The position numbers and the translations under genes are program-made. The notes below the pieces were generated by a model. That model was given only the letters and a program-made list of their open reading frames with translations. It had not been told where the DNA came from and made no database searches. This document shows positions 1-8,413 of a stretch of 64,000 nucleotides of DNA, one piece after another (the first letter of the stretch is position 1; the number at the start of each line of letters is the position of its first letter). The stretch comes from Allofournierella massiliensis (GTDB lineage: Bacteria; Bacillota; Clostridia; Oscillospirales; Ruminococcaceae), in the NCBI RefSeq assembly GCF_004345265.1, contig NZ_SLUM01000012.1, forward strand, positions 45,421-109,420. The letters run 5' to 3'.

Positions 1-606
1 GGAATTAAAGCCTACCAGGGAGCGGTTGACATCGGACAAGACCCCCTTCATTCTTTGGAAGATGACCGCCATCACAATGCCGGCCAGGGGCAGCGGGATC
101 AGGGAGACCAGGGCCAGAGGGGCATTGACGGAGAGCAGATACAGGAAAATCACAACCGGTCCTGTGAGATAGGCCACAAATTCCGGCAGGTTGTGGGCCA
201 GAAACAGTTCCAACTTCTCGATGTCCTCATTGAGAACGGTCTTGACCGCTCCTGTGCTCCGCTCGTCCAAGGCTCCAAGAGACACTTTGGCAAGATGCTC
301 CGTTACCATGCACCGCACTCGAAACAGCGCCCCATAGGCTCCCTTGTGAGACAGCACACCCGAAGTACCCAGCAGCACCAGCCTCCCCACGGTGCCCGCC
401 GTGACCAGCAAAGCGCAGTCGGCGATAACTGCTTTGGTACAGGCGCCGGAGAGCACCGCATCCATCAGCCGGTAAATGCCGATATACGATGTGATGACCA
501 GAATACCGCTGCCAAAGGCACACAAAACGGACAGGATCAGCCATTTCCGTTCCGGCCCGGCCCACTGCAGCAGCCGCATCACCGGTGATGGCCGTTTTTC
601 TTTCAT
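1..606 (-). CDS. ABC exporter-type half-transporter, N-terminal part (runs off the left edge)
   Basis: The reading frame opens at ATG 606 and stays open for 202 codons to the window edge. It begins MKEKRPSPVMRLLQWAG and shows membrane segments typical of the type IV transmembrane domain of YbtP/YbtQ-like half-transporters. A later segment, DIEKLELFLAHNLPEF, matches the conserved intracellular-loop region seen in the complete paralogues in this window. The ATPase domain lies outside. In Enterobacteria YbtPQ imports iron-yersiniabactin despite its exporter fold; transport of a metal complex here is inferred from that family and from operator 1 (657-676) just upstream. It is divergent from the AraC gene at 776. 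A partner half-transporter probably follows beyond the edge. Confidence 0.85.
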   Translation of the reverse strand, partial: MKEKRPSPVMRLLQWAGPERKWLILSVLCAFGSGILVITSYIGIYRLMDAVLSGACTKAVIADCALLVTAGTVGRLVLLGTSGVLSHKGAYGALFRVRCMVTEHLAKVSLGALDERSTGAVKTVLNEDIEKLELFLAHNLPEFVAYLTGPVVIFLYLLSVNAPLALVSLIPLPLAGIVMAVIFQRMKGVLSDVNRSLVGFNS

Positions 607-656
607 CGTCTGTTCCTCCTTCCCCCGGCTTGACGAGAGCGCCGGGAAGTGATATT

Positions 657-676
657 TTAGTTAGCAGATACTAACC
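657..676. promoter_or_regulatory. Iron-box-like operator 1
   Basis: The site reads AGTTAG-CAGATA-CTAACC in its core, with an extra TTAG on the left. It lies 51 bases before the ATG of the partial ABC gene (minus strand), and TAAAAT at 654-659 (minus strand) could be the -10 element. It is one of eight copies of GTTAG-N6-CTAAC in the window, each in front of a transcription unit of region 1. Confidence 0.75.
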
Positions 677-775
677 AACATCCATCCTACCGGCAAAACA
701 GCGGTATCGCAAGGCTTTGGGCGCGGTTCCGGCTGATTGGGGTGGAGATGTGGCTGATCGAGGTGGTGACAGATT

Positions 776-1783
776 ATGGCGGCAAATAAAGACTTGGAGC
801 AACAATATGGCCAGGCGATGGAGGAACACGGGTTTCTTCCAGATCCGGAGAACCGGCGTTACGGCTCCATGGGGCTGTGCTGGCGGCACACCTCCCAGCA
901 GGGCGGCGGTTTTTTCTGGACCTACGGGCAGCAGAATCTCTATACCATCAAGATCCATGATTTCTTTTTCCATGAGGATCAGCTGCTGGAGTTCCATTGG
1001 CCGGAGAGTCTCAGTGTCACCTGGTATGAATCCATTTCCGGGGAGGAGTTCTCCCCCTGTCGCCGTCTTGTTCCAGGCTGTGTCAAAAGTTTTATCGGCG
1101 GTCGGGAACCATACCGGGCGCTCATCCACAGGCATATCCCCATCGTTTCCATTGGCGTGGAGATCACCCCGGCTTACTATCGGGATTATCTGCGCCGCCA
1201 GTTTCCCGAGGAGTATCAAAGCCTGCTGGAGTCCTTTCAAACGCTGGATCAGACAGAGCACTTCCCGGAAATGGTGCAGCTCTTGAAACAGGTGCGTGAC
1301 TACCGAGGTGAGGGTCTTCCTGCCCGTCTGTTCTACGATGGAAAGGTGGCGGAAGCAGTGGCGCTGGTGGTGGAGCGGCACCTGAAGCGCAAGAACCGCC
1401 GTTCTGTCAGCGGGGAGGACGCGGTACGGCTGGCCGATGTGGCAGCCTTCATCACGGCCCACTGTGCGGATGAACTGCCGCTGGAACGTCTCAGCCGTAT
1501 TGGCTGCATGAGTATTTCCAAGCTGAAGGATGCCTTCCATGTCCGGTATGGCTGCACGATTACCCAGTACATTCAGGGGCAGCGCACGGAGCAGGCTGGG
1601 CGGCTGCTGCGGGAAACCGACCTGCCGGTGAGCCAGGTGGCGGCCATTGTTGGGTATCAGAATCCCAGCCGTTTCGCGGAGATCTTCCGGCGAAACACCG
1701 GACGCTCCCCGGCGGAATACCGCAGAGCATGCTGGAGTTCCTTCACGGAGGTAAACGATATGGAAAGGAAAGATTCTTTATGA
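776..1783 (+). CDS. AraC-family regulator (PchR/YbtA-like), copy 1
   Basis: The protein has 335 residues. The C-terminal third (about 213-325) is a double helix-turn-helix of the AraC type, ending in the usual VGYQNPSRFAEIFRRNTGRSP pattern. The N-terminal domain shares the motif YGSxGLCW and a long aligned stretch with the AraC protein at 5626, so the two are paralogues. Regulators of this group (PchR, YbtA) sense an imported metal complex and activate its transporter; that role is inferred from context. The ATG at 776 is the only in-frame start of suitable length; its ribosome site (GGTGGTGAC) is weak. The stop overlaps the ATG of the next gene by 4 bases, so the two are translationally coupled. 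Confidence 0.88.
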   Translation: MAANKDLEQQYGQAMEEHGFLPDPENRRYGSMGLCWRHTSQQGGGFFWTYGQQNLYTIKIHDFFFHEDQLLEFHWPESLSVTWYESISGEEFSPCRRLVPGCVKSFIGGREPYRALIHRHIPIVSIGVEITPAYYRDYLRRQFPEEYQSLLESFQTLDQTEHFPEMVQLLKQVRDYRGEGLPARLFYDGKVAEAVALVVERHLKRKNRRSVSGEDAVRLADVAAFITAHCADELPLERLSRIGCMSISKLKDAFHVRYGCTITQYIQGQRTEQAGRLLRETDLPVSQVAAIVGYQNPSRFAEIFRRNTGRSPAEYRRACWSSFTEVNDMERKDSL

Positions 1784-2532
1784 AAATACAGTATTTTGGA
1801 GATCCATCTAATCCCAAAATCGTTGTTCTGCACCCCATGCTTCTGGACGGGAAAAGTATGCTGCCTCTGCTGGGCGAACTGCGGAACAGTCATTGTGTGA
1901 TCGCGCCGGATCTGACAGGCCATGGAACAGATACTGGGATCTTTCAAAGCGCCCAACAAGAGGCAGCAACGCTGGCCGGCTGGCTGACAACGCAGGGATG
2001 GATTGATCTGAAGTTAGTGTTTGGTGCATCCATCGGTGCCGTGGTGGCGATGCAGTTGATTGCCATGCCCACATTCAAAGTTCACACCGCAGTCTTAGAG
2101 GGATGCCCCCTCCATTCCAATGCTGCTTTTCTACGGATGATGGCGACCCGTATGTTTCTGTCAAAACATCGGAAAGCACAGCAACATCCCGGTTTGTCTG
2201 CACAGCGGATGACAAAAATCTATGGGGAGACGCTCGGCCTTATCATGGGGCACACCTTTGAACAAATTCGTCCGGAAACTTTGCAAGCCATCGCTGCCGC
2301 CTGTTCGGACTGCACCTTTCCCAACTATCCAAAGGAGTTGGAAGCTCACCTGTTTTTTGAGTATGGCAGTGAGGACATCAGCGCCAAGACCGCGCGCAGG
2401 GTTGTCTCAAAGCACTATCCGTCTGCTTCCTTTACAGTCCGGGAAGGCTATGTTCACTGCCAATATCCCGCCGTTCTGGGAGAGCAGTATTCCAAGGTAT
2501 TGGAGGAATACCTCGCCAGGGGACTTCAATAA
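1780..2532 (+). CDS. Alpha/beta hydrolase
   Basis: The protein has 250 residues with an alpha/beta-hydrolase pattern: strand PKIVVLHP, then DLTGHG, then the nucleophile elbow GASIG (residues 82-86, Ser84) and a late His in the YVHC segment as the likely catalytic His. The start at 1780 is chosen because GGAAAGGAAAG precedes it and because it makes an ATGA overlap with the AraC gene. In siderophore loci such hydrolases can cleave ester-linked iron carriers or remove blocked thioester products; either role here is inference from position only. A terminator follows at 2546. Confidence 0.8.
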   Translation: MKIQYFGDPSNPKIVVLHPMLLDGKSMLPLLGELRNSHCVIAPDLTGHGTDTGIFQSAQQEAATLAGWLTTQGWIDLKLVFGASIGAVVAMQLIAMPTFKVHTAVLEGCPLHSNAAFLRMMATRMFLSKHRKAQQHPGLSAQRMTKIYGETLGLIMGHTFEQIRPETLQAIAAACSDCTFPNYPKELEAHLFFEYGSEDISAKTARRVVSKHYPSASFTVREGYVHCQYPAVLGEQYSKVLEEYLARGLQ

Positions 2533-2545
2533 TAGAACCCAAGAG

Positions 2546-2579
2546 GCCGCATGGGGAACATTCCACCATGCGGCTTTTT
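2546..2579 (+). terminator. Intrinsic terminator after the AraC-hydrolase pair
   Basis: A 9-bp perfect stem, GCCGCATGG with CCATGCGGC, and an 11-base loop are followed by TTTTTC on the plus strand. Confidence 0.85.
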
Positions 2580-2585
2580 CAATCG

Positions 2586-4106
2586 TCAGCAATCGGCAGA
2601 ACAGAATCGGCTTTTCCTGTGTTCTGTCCGTCCCGGCCTGCTTTCTGAAATGGAGAACAATTCTCTCAATGTAGGGAGAGTGTCCATGGTAACAGGCACA
2701 TCGTCAGGCATTTCTCCTTCATCAAAGTGGAGGATGCGGGAACAGGTACGACTGACAAATTCAAAATCATGTGTGACAATAAAGATGACTTTTCCCATAT
2801 CAGACAGCCGCCGGATCAGACCCGCAACCTGTGTCATGCTGTCAAAATCCAGCCCGCTGGTCGGTTCGTCAAACACCAGCAGGTCTTTCCCACAAATCAT
2901 GCTGACCGCTACCGCCACCCGCTGCTTTTGACCTCCGGACAGGGTATTGGGGTGGCGGTCTCTGAATGGGGCCAGGGCCAACTCTTCCAGTGTTGCGTCA
3001 ACGAGCGTCTGTTTCGGATTGCGGATACCGAATGTACATTCTGACTCCACACTATCCGCAAAAAGCTCGTAGTTCACATCCTGCATGACCATATAGGAAT
3101 GCCGCAGGCGATCTTTGTGAGCCATGGACAGACCGTTCCAAAAGAATTGACCATCACAGGCCTTATGAAGCCCGCACAAAGCACGGGAAAAGGTCGTTTT
3201 TCCGGCCCCATTGTGGCCAACGACGCCAATTACCTCTCCCTTTACTGCTGTAAGGCTGATGTCGTGCAAAATGGTTCTCTTCTTATAGTGAAGGGCTACA
3301 TTGTTAAGTTCCAAGATAGGATCTGAAACAGGCGCAAGGGAATGATCCCGCGGTGGGAGAACACGATGCAAATCAATCGCTCGAAGGCCCATTTGTTCTC
3401 GGGTATCCTCCGACAGCTGCCGAAATGCTTCCGGCGTAAAGACCTGTGTGATTTTCCCATGTTCCAAATACACAATCCGGTCCACCAGATCCATCAAATA
3501 GTACAACCTATGTTCTGCAATCAATATGGTTTTCCCCTGCGATTTGATCAGCCTGAGATGTTCTCCCAATTCTTGAATGGAACGCATATCCAAATTGGAG
3601 GACGGTTCATCCAAAAGATATATTTGAGGATTCATCGCATAGACCGAAGCAAACGCTATCTTTTGCTTTTCTCCACCGGATAACTCGAAGATGTTGCGAT
3701 TACGGAGGTTTTCAATGTGCAGTTCTGCCGATGTACGATCCACGCGTTCTCTCAGCTGGCAAACTGGAAGTGCTTGATTCTCAATACCAAAAGCGATCTC
3801 GCTGTCTGTATCCACATTGAAAAACTGTGTCCTTGGGTTTTGAAACACCGATCCAACCTTTGCGGCAATCTGGTGCATGGGAAGATCACTGACTTCCTGA
3901 CCATCCACCAGTACGCTGCCCGCCAGTTCTCCTGCGTAGAATTGCGGGATCAAACCGTTTACAAGCCTCGTGATGGTGGTCTTCCCGCAGCCGCTCCGGC
4001 CACAGAACAGCACACATTCTCCGTCCTCTATGGTCAGGTTGATGTCTTGCAGCCCGTCTCCTTTTTGTCCTTGATAAGTAAATGACACATGCTTTAACTC
4101 AATCAT
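2586..4106 (-). CDS. ECF transporter ATPase, two fused ABC domains (copy 1)
   Basis: The protein has 506 residues and two ABC ATPase domains in tandem. The first has Walker A GRSGCGKTT, signature LSGGEKQK and Walker B YLLDEP. The second has Walker A GHNGAGKTT, signature LSGGQKQR and Walker B LVFDEPTSGLD. This is the fused EcfA-type energising subunit of a group II energy-coupling-factor importer. The start at 4106 (MIELKHVSF) makes an ATGA overlap with the upstream T component, so the longer frame to 4205 is rejected. It is the last gene of the S-T-A operon under operator 2. A very similar gene is at 11271. The substrate is not readable from sequence. Confidence 0.9.
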   Translation of the reverse strand: MIELKHVSFTYQGQKGDGLQDINLTIEDGECVLFCGRSGCGKTTITRLVNGLIPQFYAGELAGSVLVDGQEVSDLPMHQIAAKVGSVFQNPRTQFFNVDTDSEIAFGIENQALPVCQLRERVDRTSAELHIENLRNRNIFELSGGEKQKIAFASVYAMNPQIYLLDEPSSNLDMRSIQELGEHLRLIKSQGKTILIAEHRLYYLMDLVDRIVYLEHGKITQVFTPEAFRQLSEDTREQMGLRAIDLHRVLPPRDHSLAPVSDPILELNNVALHYKKRTILHDISLTAVKGEVIGVVGHNGAGKTTFSRALCGLHKACDGQFFWNGLSMAHKDRLRHSYMVMQDVNYELFADSVESECTFGIRNPKQTLVDATLEELALAPFRDRHPNTLSGGQKQRVAVAVSMICGKDLLVFDEPTSGLDFDSMTQVAGLIRRLSDMGKVIFIVTHDFEFVSRTCSRILHFDEGEMPDDVPVTMDTLPTLRELFSISESRPGRTEHRKSRFCSADC

Positions 4107-4828
4107 CCCAGCACCCCCTTTCCATAAAGCCCGACAACCAACGCGCCTGCAAAGCAAAAGACTGCCGCAATGTCCATCAACCCAATATGGATCTGCACCA
4201 GACAAGTTCGAGGCTTTGGGTTTTCAATGCCGCGGGTGATGGAAGCGATGGACAGTTCATCCGCCGCTTTGGATGCCGCCATCATCAATGGAACATAGAT
4301 ACACTCCACCGTTATTCCGGGATGTGTCAGGAGCCCCTTAAGCGAAGGTGAGACGTCCCGCATCCGCATCGCATCCTTGATAAACCGCCAATCCTCCTGA
4401 ATGGTAGGGATATAACGCAGCATGACCGCCAAGGGGATTACCAGCTTTTGGGGTGCATGGATGCGATTCATCGCCGAGAGGAATTCGCTGACCTTTGTAG
4501 TGGAGATAACAATGCCGGACAGCATCCCGCAGGGGTAGACCTTATGGAACAACCCTAAAAAAGCGATAAACATGGTGCGCCAAGTTCCGGTCATGGTATC
4601 CATAATCCAGAAGGTGAGCAGAACGATCAGCGCATAGAACAGCACTCCCTTCCAGGCATACCTCCACTTTCCAAAACAAATGCCGAGCAGTCCAATCAGC
4701 ACCACAAGACCCAGTTCGTAGAATAAGGATGGAGCCATCATGGCAGAAAGGATACACAGCACGAGCAGTAATATCTTCGTTCTGGGGTCCAGCCACAGTC
4801 TGCGCCTGAATAACGCTCCGCCAATCAT
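4103..4828 (-). CDS. ECF transporter T component (CbiQ-like), copy 1
   Basis: The 241-residue membrane protein has the CbiQ/EcfT pattern: an early LDPRTKI motif, several hydrophobic segments and the coupling-helix region MRMRDVSPSLKG followed by MAASKAADEL and ASITRGIE, which dock on the ATPases. It overlaps the S gene upstream and the ATPase gene downstream by 4 bases each (ATGA), so the three genes form one tightly coupled operon. It carries the force between the ATPase pair and the substrate-binding S component in the cytoplasmic membrane. Confidence 0.88.
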   Translation of the reverse strand: MIGGALFRRRLWLDPRTKILLLVLCILSAMMAPSLFYELGLVVLIGLLGICFGKWRYAWKGVLFYALIVLLTFWIMDTMTGTWRTMFIAFLGLFHKVYPCGMLSGIVISTTKVSEFLSAMNRIHAPQKLVIPLAVMLRYIPTIQEDWRFIKDAMRMRDVSPSLKGLLTHPGITVECIYVPLMMAASKAADELSIASITRGIENPKPRTCLVQIHIGLMDIAAVFCFAGALVVGLYGKGVLG

Positions 4829-5436
4829 GCGGTGATCCCAGCCTTTTCAAACTGCTTTTTCAGCAGCTTTCCACCAATCCAACCACTAAACGCAGCAATC
4901 GCCAGCGTTCCGATAATGATGACAGCCAACAGCCAGGAAGGCGCAGATGCGCTCATTGTGTCAATATAGGACTGTTCCGTGCCGTTTTCCAGCATTGTAC
5001 TGGCCCAGCCTTGCGGATCAATAAAAAACACCACATAGGTGTAAACGCCGCCCAACGACATCAGCATATAGGACAGCAGATTGACCACCTTGTTGCGGTA
5101 ATGTCCCGCACCAGCTACCAGATCGGCAATAATTCCCATTCCAATATAGCCTAAAGAAAAAGCCCAGTGCATTCCGGTAACGAACCAGATGATCCCCATA
5201 ATGATGCCAAGAATGGTGACACTCCACCGCTTCTGAACCTTGGCGATCATCAGAAGATATACAGGGCCGCACAGCAATGCTGCACCCATTGGCATATAGA
5301 ACGTCAAAACTGGGTTTGGTGCAAAGAAAATACCGCCGATTAGGGTAAACACCAAGAAAATTGCGCTGAAAATGCCGGTTGTCACAAGATCTTTGATAGT
5401 GAGACTCTTTTTTGCGGGATTGATTTGGTTGCTCAT
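4825..5436 (-). CDS. ECF transporter S component, Trep_Strep/MptD family, copy 1
   Basis: The 203-residue protein has about six hydrophobic segments and opens with a cytoplasmic stretch ending in LTIKDLVTTGIFSAIF. This is typical of the MptD/Trep_Strep group of ECF substrate-binding subunits. ATG 5436 is chosen over the frame start at 5457 because AGGAGGATC lies just before it. Members of this group have been linked to iron or heme uptake in streptococci and lactobacilli, but the substrate here is unknown. Operator 2 lies about 57 bases upstream. Confidence 0.82.
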   Translation of the reverse strand: MSNQINPAKKSLTIKDLVTTGIFSAIFLVFTLIGGIFFAPNPVLTFYMPMGAALLCGPVYLLMIAKVQKRWSVTILGIIMGIIWFVTGMHWAFSLGYIGMGIIADLVAGAGHYRNKVVNLLSYMLMSLGGVYTYVVFFIDPQGWASTMLENGTEQSYIDTMSASAPSWLLAVIIIGTLAIAAFSGWIGGKLLKKQFEKAGITA

Positions 5437-5461
5437 GTTGATCCTCCTATTTTGCAATGCG

Positions 5462-5522
5462 TTGACTTTATGGGATAGGTATGCTATCCTTTGGTTAGAG
5501 TTGGCTAACCGTTATATATAAT
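5462..5522. promoter_or_regulatory. Divergent control region with iron-box-like operator 2
   Basis: Operator 2 (5493-5510) is a perfect palindrome, GGTTAG-AGTTGG-CTAACC. On the plus strand TTGACT (5462) lies 17 bases before TATCCT (5485), and TATAAT is at 5517-5522. A second palindrome, GGATAG-GTATG-CTATCC (5473-5489), lies beside the operator and could be a separate binding site. The region separates the ECF operon (minus) from the AraC gene at 5626 (plus). Confidence 0.65.
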
Positions 5523-5625
5523 TACACCATGCACAATCTGCTTTCAATCATTTGGAGTGAGGTTCGTCTTATCATTTCAAAAATTCGTCTAATCATTGCA
5601 AAACAAGGGAGGCGTATCTATTGTA

Positions 5626-6591
5626 ATGACCGGTATCATCGAGCAATACTATGCGCCATTACTGAAAAAGCACGGTTTTGTGCCGGCACCAGATAATAAT
5701 CAATATGGTTCTCTGGGGCTTTGCTGGAAGCTATCTCCGGAAGTTGGCGAAGGTTCCTATTGGACCTACGGACAAAGGGATCTATTCGACATCAAGATAC
5801 ACAACTTCTCTTTCAATAAGGATTTTATGCTGGAATTTGATCTCCCGGAATGTCTCAGTATTACCCGTTACGATTCCATCTCCGGTGAAGAGTTGTCTCC
5901 GTATCGCCGGTTGTCAGCCGGATGTATCAAGACCTATGTGGGCGGATACAAGCCATATCAAGTAATCGTCCACAAAAATATACCGGTTCGATCCATAGGC
6001 ATCGAGATCACCCCCGCATATTATGAGGATTATTTGAAAAAACAGTATCCGGAAGAATATCGGAATCCCATCGAGGCTTTTCGGAAAATCGACCAAACAA
6101 CAGATTTCCCGGAAATGTACCGGCTTCTATCAGAACTACAGAGCTACCGTGGAACCGGAATTGCAGCTAAACTCTATTATGAGAGCAAGGTAGCCGAGGC
6201 GCTCTCTCTGGTGGTTGAATATCAAAAAAAGCGTTCAGTTTCAGATCACAAACTGGTTTCTCAGGATTTGGAACGGATTCAAACCGTAGCGGCCTATCTG
6301 AGTGATCATTACGCTGGTGAAGTGCCCATAGAACGCCTGGCACAAATTGCCTGCATGGGTACGACAAAGCTCAAAAGCAGTTTCAAGAAAGTCTATGGCT
6401 GCACGATCACAGAGTATATGCAGCAGCGCCGCATGAGTCAGGCGGAATATCTGCTGGCTCATACCGATCTGCAAATTGGTCAGATTGCTCAGACGATAGG
6501 ATATTCTACATCCAGCCGGTTTGCGGAACTGTTTCGAAGAAGCACCGGCCTGCTCCCGCTGGAGTACAGGAAAATGGCAAAGCGAAAGTGA
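5626..6591 (+). CDS. AraC-family regulator (PchR/YbtA-like), copy 2
   Basis: The protein has 321 residues and is clearly related over its full length to the regulator at 776: both have HGF, QYGS/RYGS, GLCW, YWTYGQ/FWTYGQ and a C-terminal AraC double helix-turn-helix. The start at 5626 (MTGIIEQYY) gives an N-terminus that lines up with the paralogue; GGGAGG lies 13 bases before it, which is long, and no better in-frame start exists. It is divergent from ECF operon 1 and convergent with the ABC pair at 6666-10171, so either could be its target. It ends at a strong shared terminator. Confidence 0.87.
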   Translation: MTGIIEQYYAPLLKKHGFVPAPDNNQYGSLGLCWKLSPEVGEGSYWTYGQRDLFDIKIHNFSFNKDFMLEFDLPECLSITRYDSISGEELSPYRRLSAGCIKTYVGGYKPYQVIVHKNIPVRSIGIEITPAYYEDYLKKQYPEEYRNPIEAFRKIDQTTDFPEMYRLLSELQSYRGTGIAAKLYYESKVAEALSLVVEYQKKRSVSDHKLVSQDLERIQTVAAYLSDHYAGEVPIERLAQIACMGTTKLKSSFKKVYGCTITEYMQQRRMSQAEYLLAHTDLQIGQIAQTIGYSTSSRFAELFRRSTGLLPLEYRKMAKRK

Positions 6592-6626
6592 TACAAAGCC
6601 AAAATCCAAAGAATCATTCCAAAACA

Positions 6627-6660
6627 GTACGAGGGGAGGCAGATATACCTCCCCTCGTAC
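6627..6660. terminator. Bidirectional terminator
   Basis: A perfect 13-bp stem (GTACGAGGGGAGG with its complement) and an 8-base loop lie between the converging genes. TTATTTTAT follows on the plus strand and a T-rich run follows on the minus strand. Confidence 0.88.
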
Positions 6661-6665
6661 TTATT

Positions 6666-8411
6666 TTATATCCGCCAGCCCTCAGCCCGCTGTCGGATCT
6701 CGATAAAGTTCCGGTAAGTTCCCTCCTGGCTCATCAGCTCCTGATGGGTACCCTGCTGAGCAATGCGCCCATCCTCCACCACTAAAATCCGATCAGCATT
6801 CTGGATCGTAGCCAGACGGTGGGCGATGGTGATGATAGTCTTTCCCCGCACCAGAGCAGAGAGCGCCTCCTGGATCTCATGCTCATTCTCCGGGTCCACG
6901 CTGGCGGTGGCCTCATCGAGAATGATGATGGGGGCATCCTTCAGCAGGCACCGGGCAATGGAAATCCGCTGCTTTTCTCCGCCGGAAAGGTTGGAACCGC
7001 CCTCTCCCACTATGGTGTCATACCCTTGGGGCAGCGCCATGATAAAGTCATGGCAACGGGCCGCTTTAGCTGCGGCGATCACATCCTCCTCGGCAGCATC
7101 CGGACGGCCAAAACGGATGTTATTGCGGATGGTGTCGTGGAACAGATACACATTCTGAAATACCATAGCAATGTTGCGCAAAAGGCTGTCGCAGGTCATC
7201 TTCCGGATGTCATGGCCTCCTACGGTGATGCGTCCCTGATCCGCATCATAAAACCGGGCCAGCAGTGCGCAGAGGGTGCTCTTCCCGCTGCCGGACGGCC
7301 CTACAATGGCGGTGGCGCTGTTTTGCGGCAGTTGGAAGGAAACATCGTGGATCACCTCCCGTGTCTCGTAACCGAAGGAGACATGGTCGAAGCAGATGTC
7401 GTAACGCTCCAGAGAGATGTCTTTCCCATCCTGATCCGGCAGCTCCGTTCTCTCCAGCTCTTCCAGACGGTCCAGCACCGAGTCGGTGACAGAAAGGATA
7501 TGGGCAGCGTCGTTGATGGACTCCACACTGCCGAAGATCGTGAAGGAGAACATGGCAGCCATCAGGAGCACCGGCAGCTCCAAGGTTCCGTTCATAGTCT
7601 GCCAGCCGGCGGTAAGCACCAGGCCAACAGCTGCGGCCTTCAGAGAAAACAGGTGCAGGCAGTTCCAGGGCACAAAGCCAAACTCGTTTTTGATACGGAT
7701 GTCCTTATTGGCCCGGCATGCCTCAAAAAAACGCTGGGAGGAAACCCCCTCCTGGCCAAAGGATTTGACCACCGAAAGGCCATGGATGTACTCAATGGCC
7801 GCCCCGGACAATGCCTCTTGGGCCCGATGTCCCACCGGAGCGGTGCGGGCACTCTGCCGCCCGATGCCGCGGAGGGCAAAGGCGGACAGCAGCACGCCCA
7901 CCACTGCCACCAGCGCCGCCTCCGAGCAGAAGAACGCCATGCACAAAACGATGACCAGTACCTGCAGATAGCCGTTGATGACCGCATCTACCATCTTCAT
8001 GCTTTGCAGCTCCAGGGTACTCAGTTCCGTAGTCAGAGCAGCCAGAATGTCGCCCAGGTTATTCTTGGAGAAATACCCCAAGGAAACCCGTTTGAGCAGG
8101 TCACCCAGTTCCAGTCGCTGCTGCGCCGCTCGCTCTGTTCCGATACTCTCCTGGAGCCGGTTTTTCCAGTAAGCACACACGAAGCGCAGAACGATCAGCA
8201 GGATGATCCCGCCCAGGCACAGCCAGGGGAGCTTGGCGTCCAGCGCCGTCCCCTCCTGGGCACTCTCGATGACCAGCCCAAGGGCCCAGGCCGCCAGCAT
8301 CACCGGCCCGGCGGCGGCCCAGGTGGCAAGAAACGAACAGAGGCTTCCGAGATACAGCCGTCTGTGGTACCCCTTTGTCCAACGCAAAATCCGATTCATA
8401 CTCCGAAACAT
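6666..8411 (-). CDS. YbtP/YbtQ-like ABC half-transporter, second gene of pair A
   Basis: The protein has 581 residues: an exporter-type transmembrane domain (about 1-300), then an ATPase with Walker A GPSGSGKST, signature LSGGEKQRISIAR and Walker B IIILDEATASVD. ATG 8411 is used because AGGAGG of the preceding gene's last codons serves as ribosome site and the genes are separated by only 2 bases; the longer frame to 8486 would overlap the neighbour. With the gene at 8414 it forms a heterodimer. Homologues YbtQ and IrtB import ferric siderophores. Import of a metal complex is inferred from that family and from the iron-box island. Confidence 0.9.
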   Translation of the reverse strand: MFRSMNRILRWTKGYHRRLYLGSLCSFLATWAAAGPVMLAAWALGLVIESAQEGTALDAKLPWLCLGGIILLIVLRFVCAYWKNRLQESIGTERAAQQRLELGDLLKRVSLGYFSKNNLGDILAALTTELSTLELQSMKMVDAVINGYLQVLVIVLCMAFFCSEAALVAVVGVLLSAFALRGIGRQSARTAPVGHRAQEALSGAAIEYIHGLSVVKSFGQEGVSSQRFFEACRANKDIRIKNEFGFVPWNCLHLFSLKAAAVGLVLTAGWQTMNGTLELPVLLMAAMFSFTIFGSVESINDAAHILSVTDSVLDRLEELERTELPDQDGKDISLERYDICFDHVSFGYETREVIHDVSFQLPQNSATAIVGPSGSGKSTLCALLARFYDADQGRITVGGHDIRKMTCDSLLRNIAMVFQNVYLFHDTIRNNIRFGRPDAAEEDVIAAAKAARCHDFIMALPQGYDTIVGEGGSNLSGGEKQRISIARCLLKDAPIIILDEATASVDPENEHEIQEALSALVRGKTIITIAHRLATIQNADRILVVEDGRIAQQGTHQELMSQEGTYRNFIEIRQRAEGWRI

Positions 8412-8413
8412 CG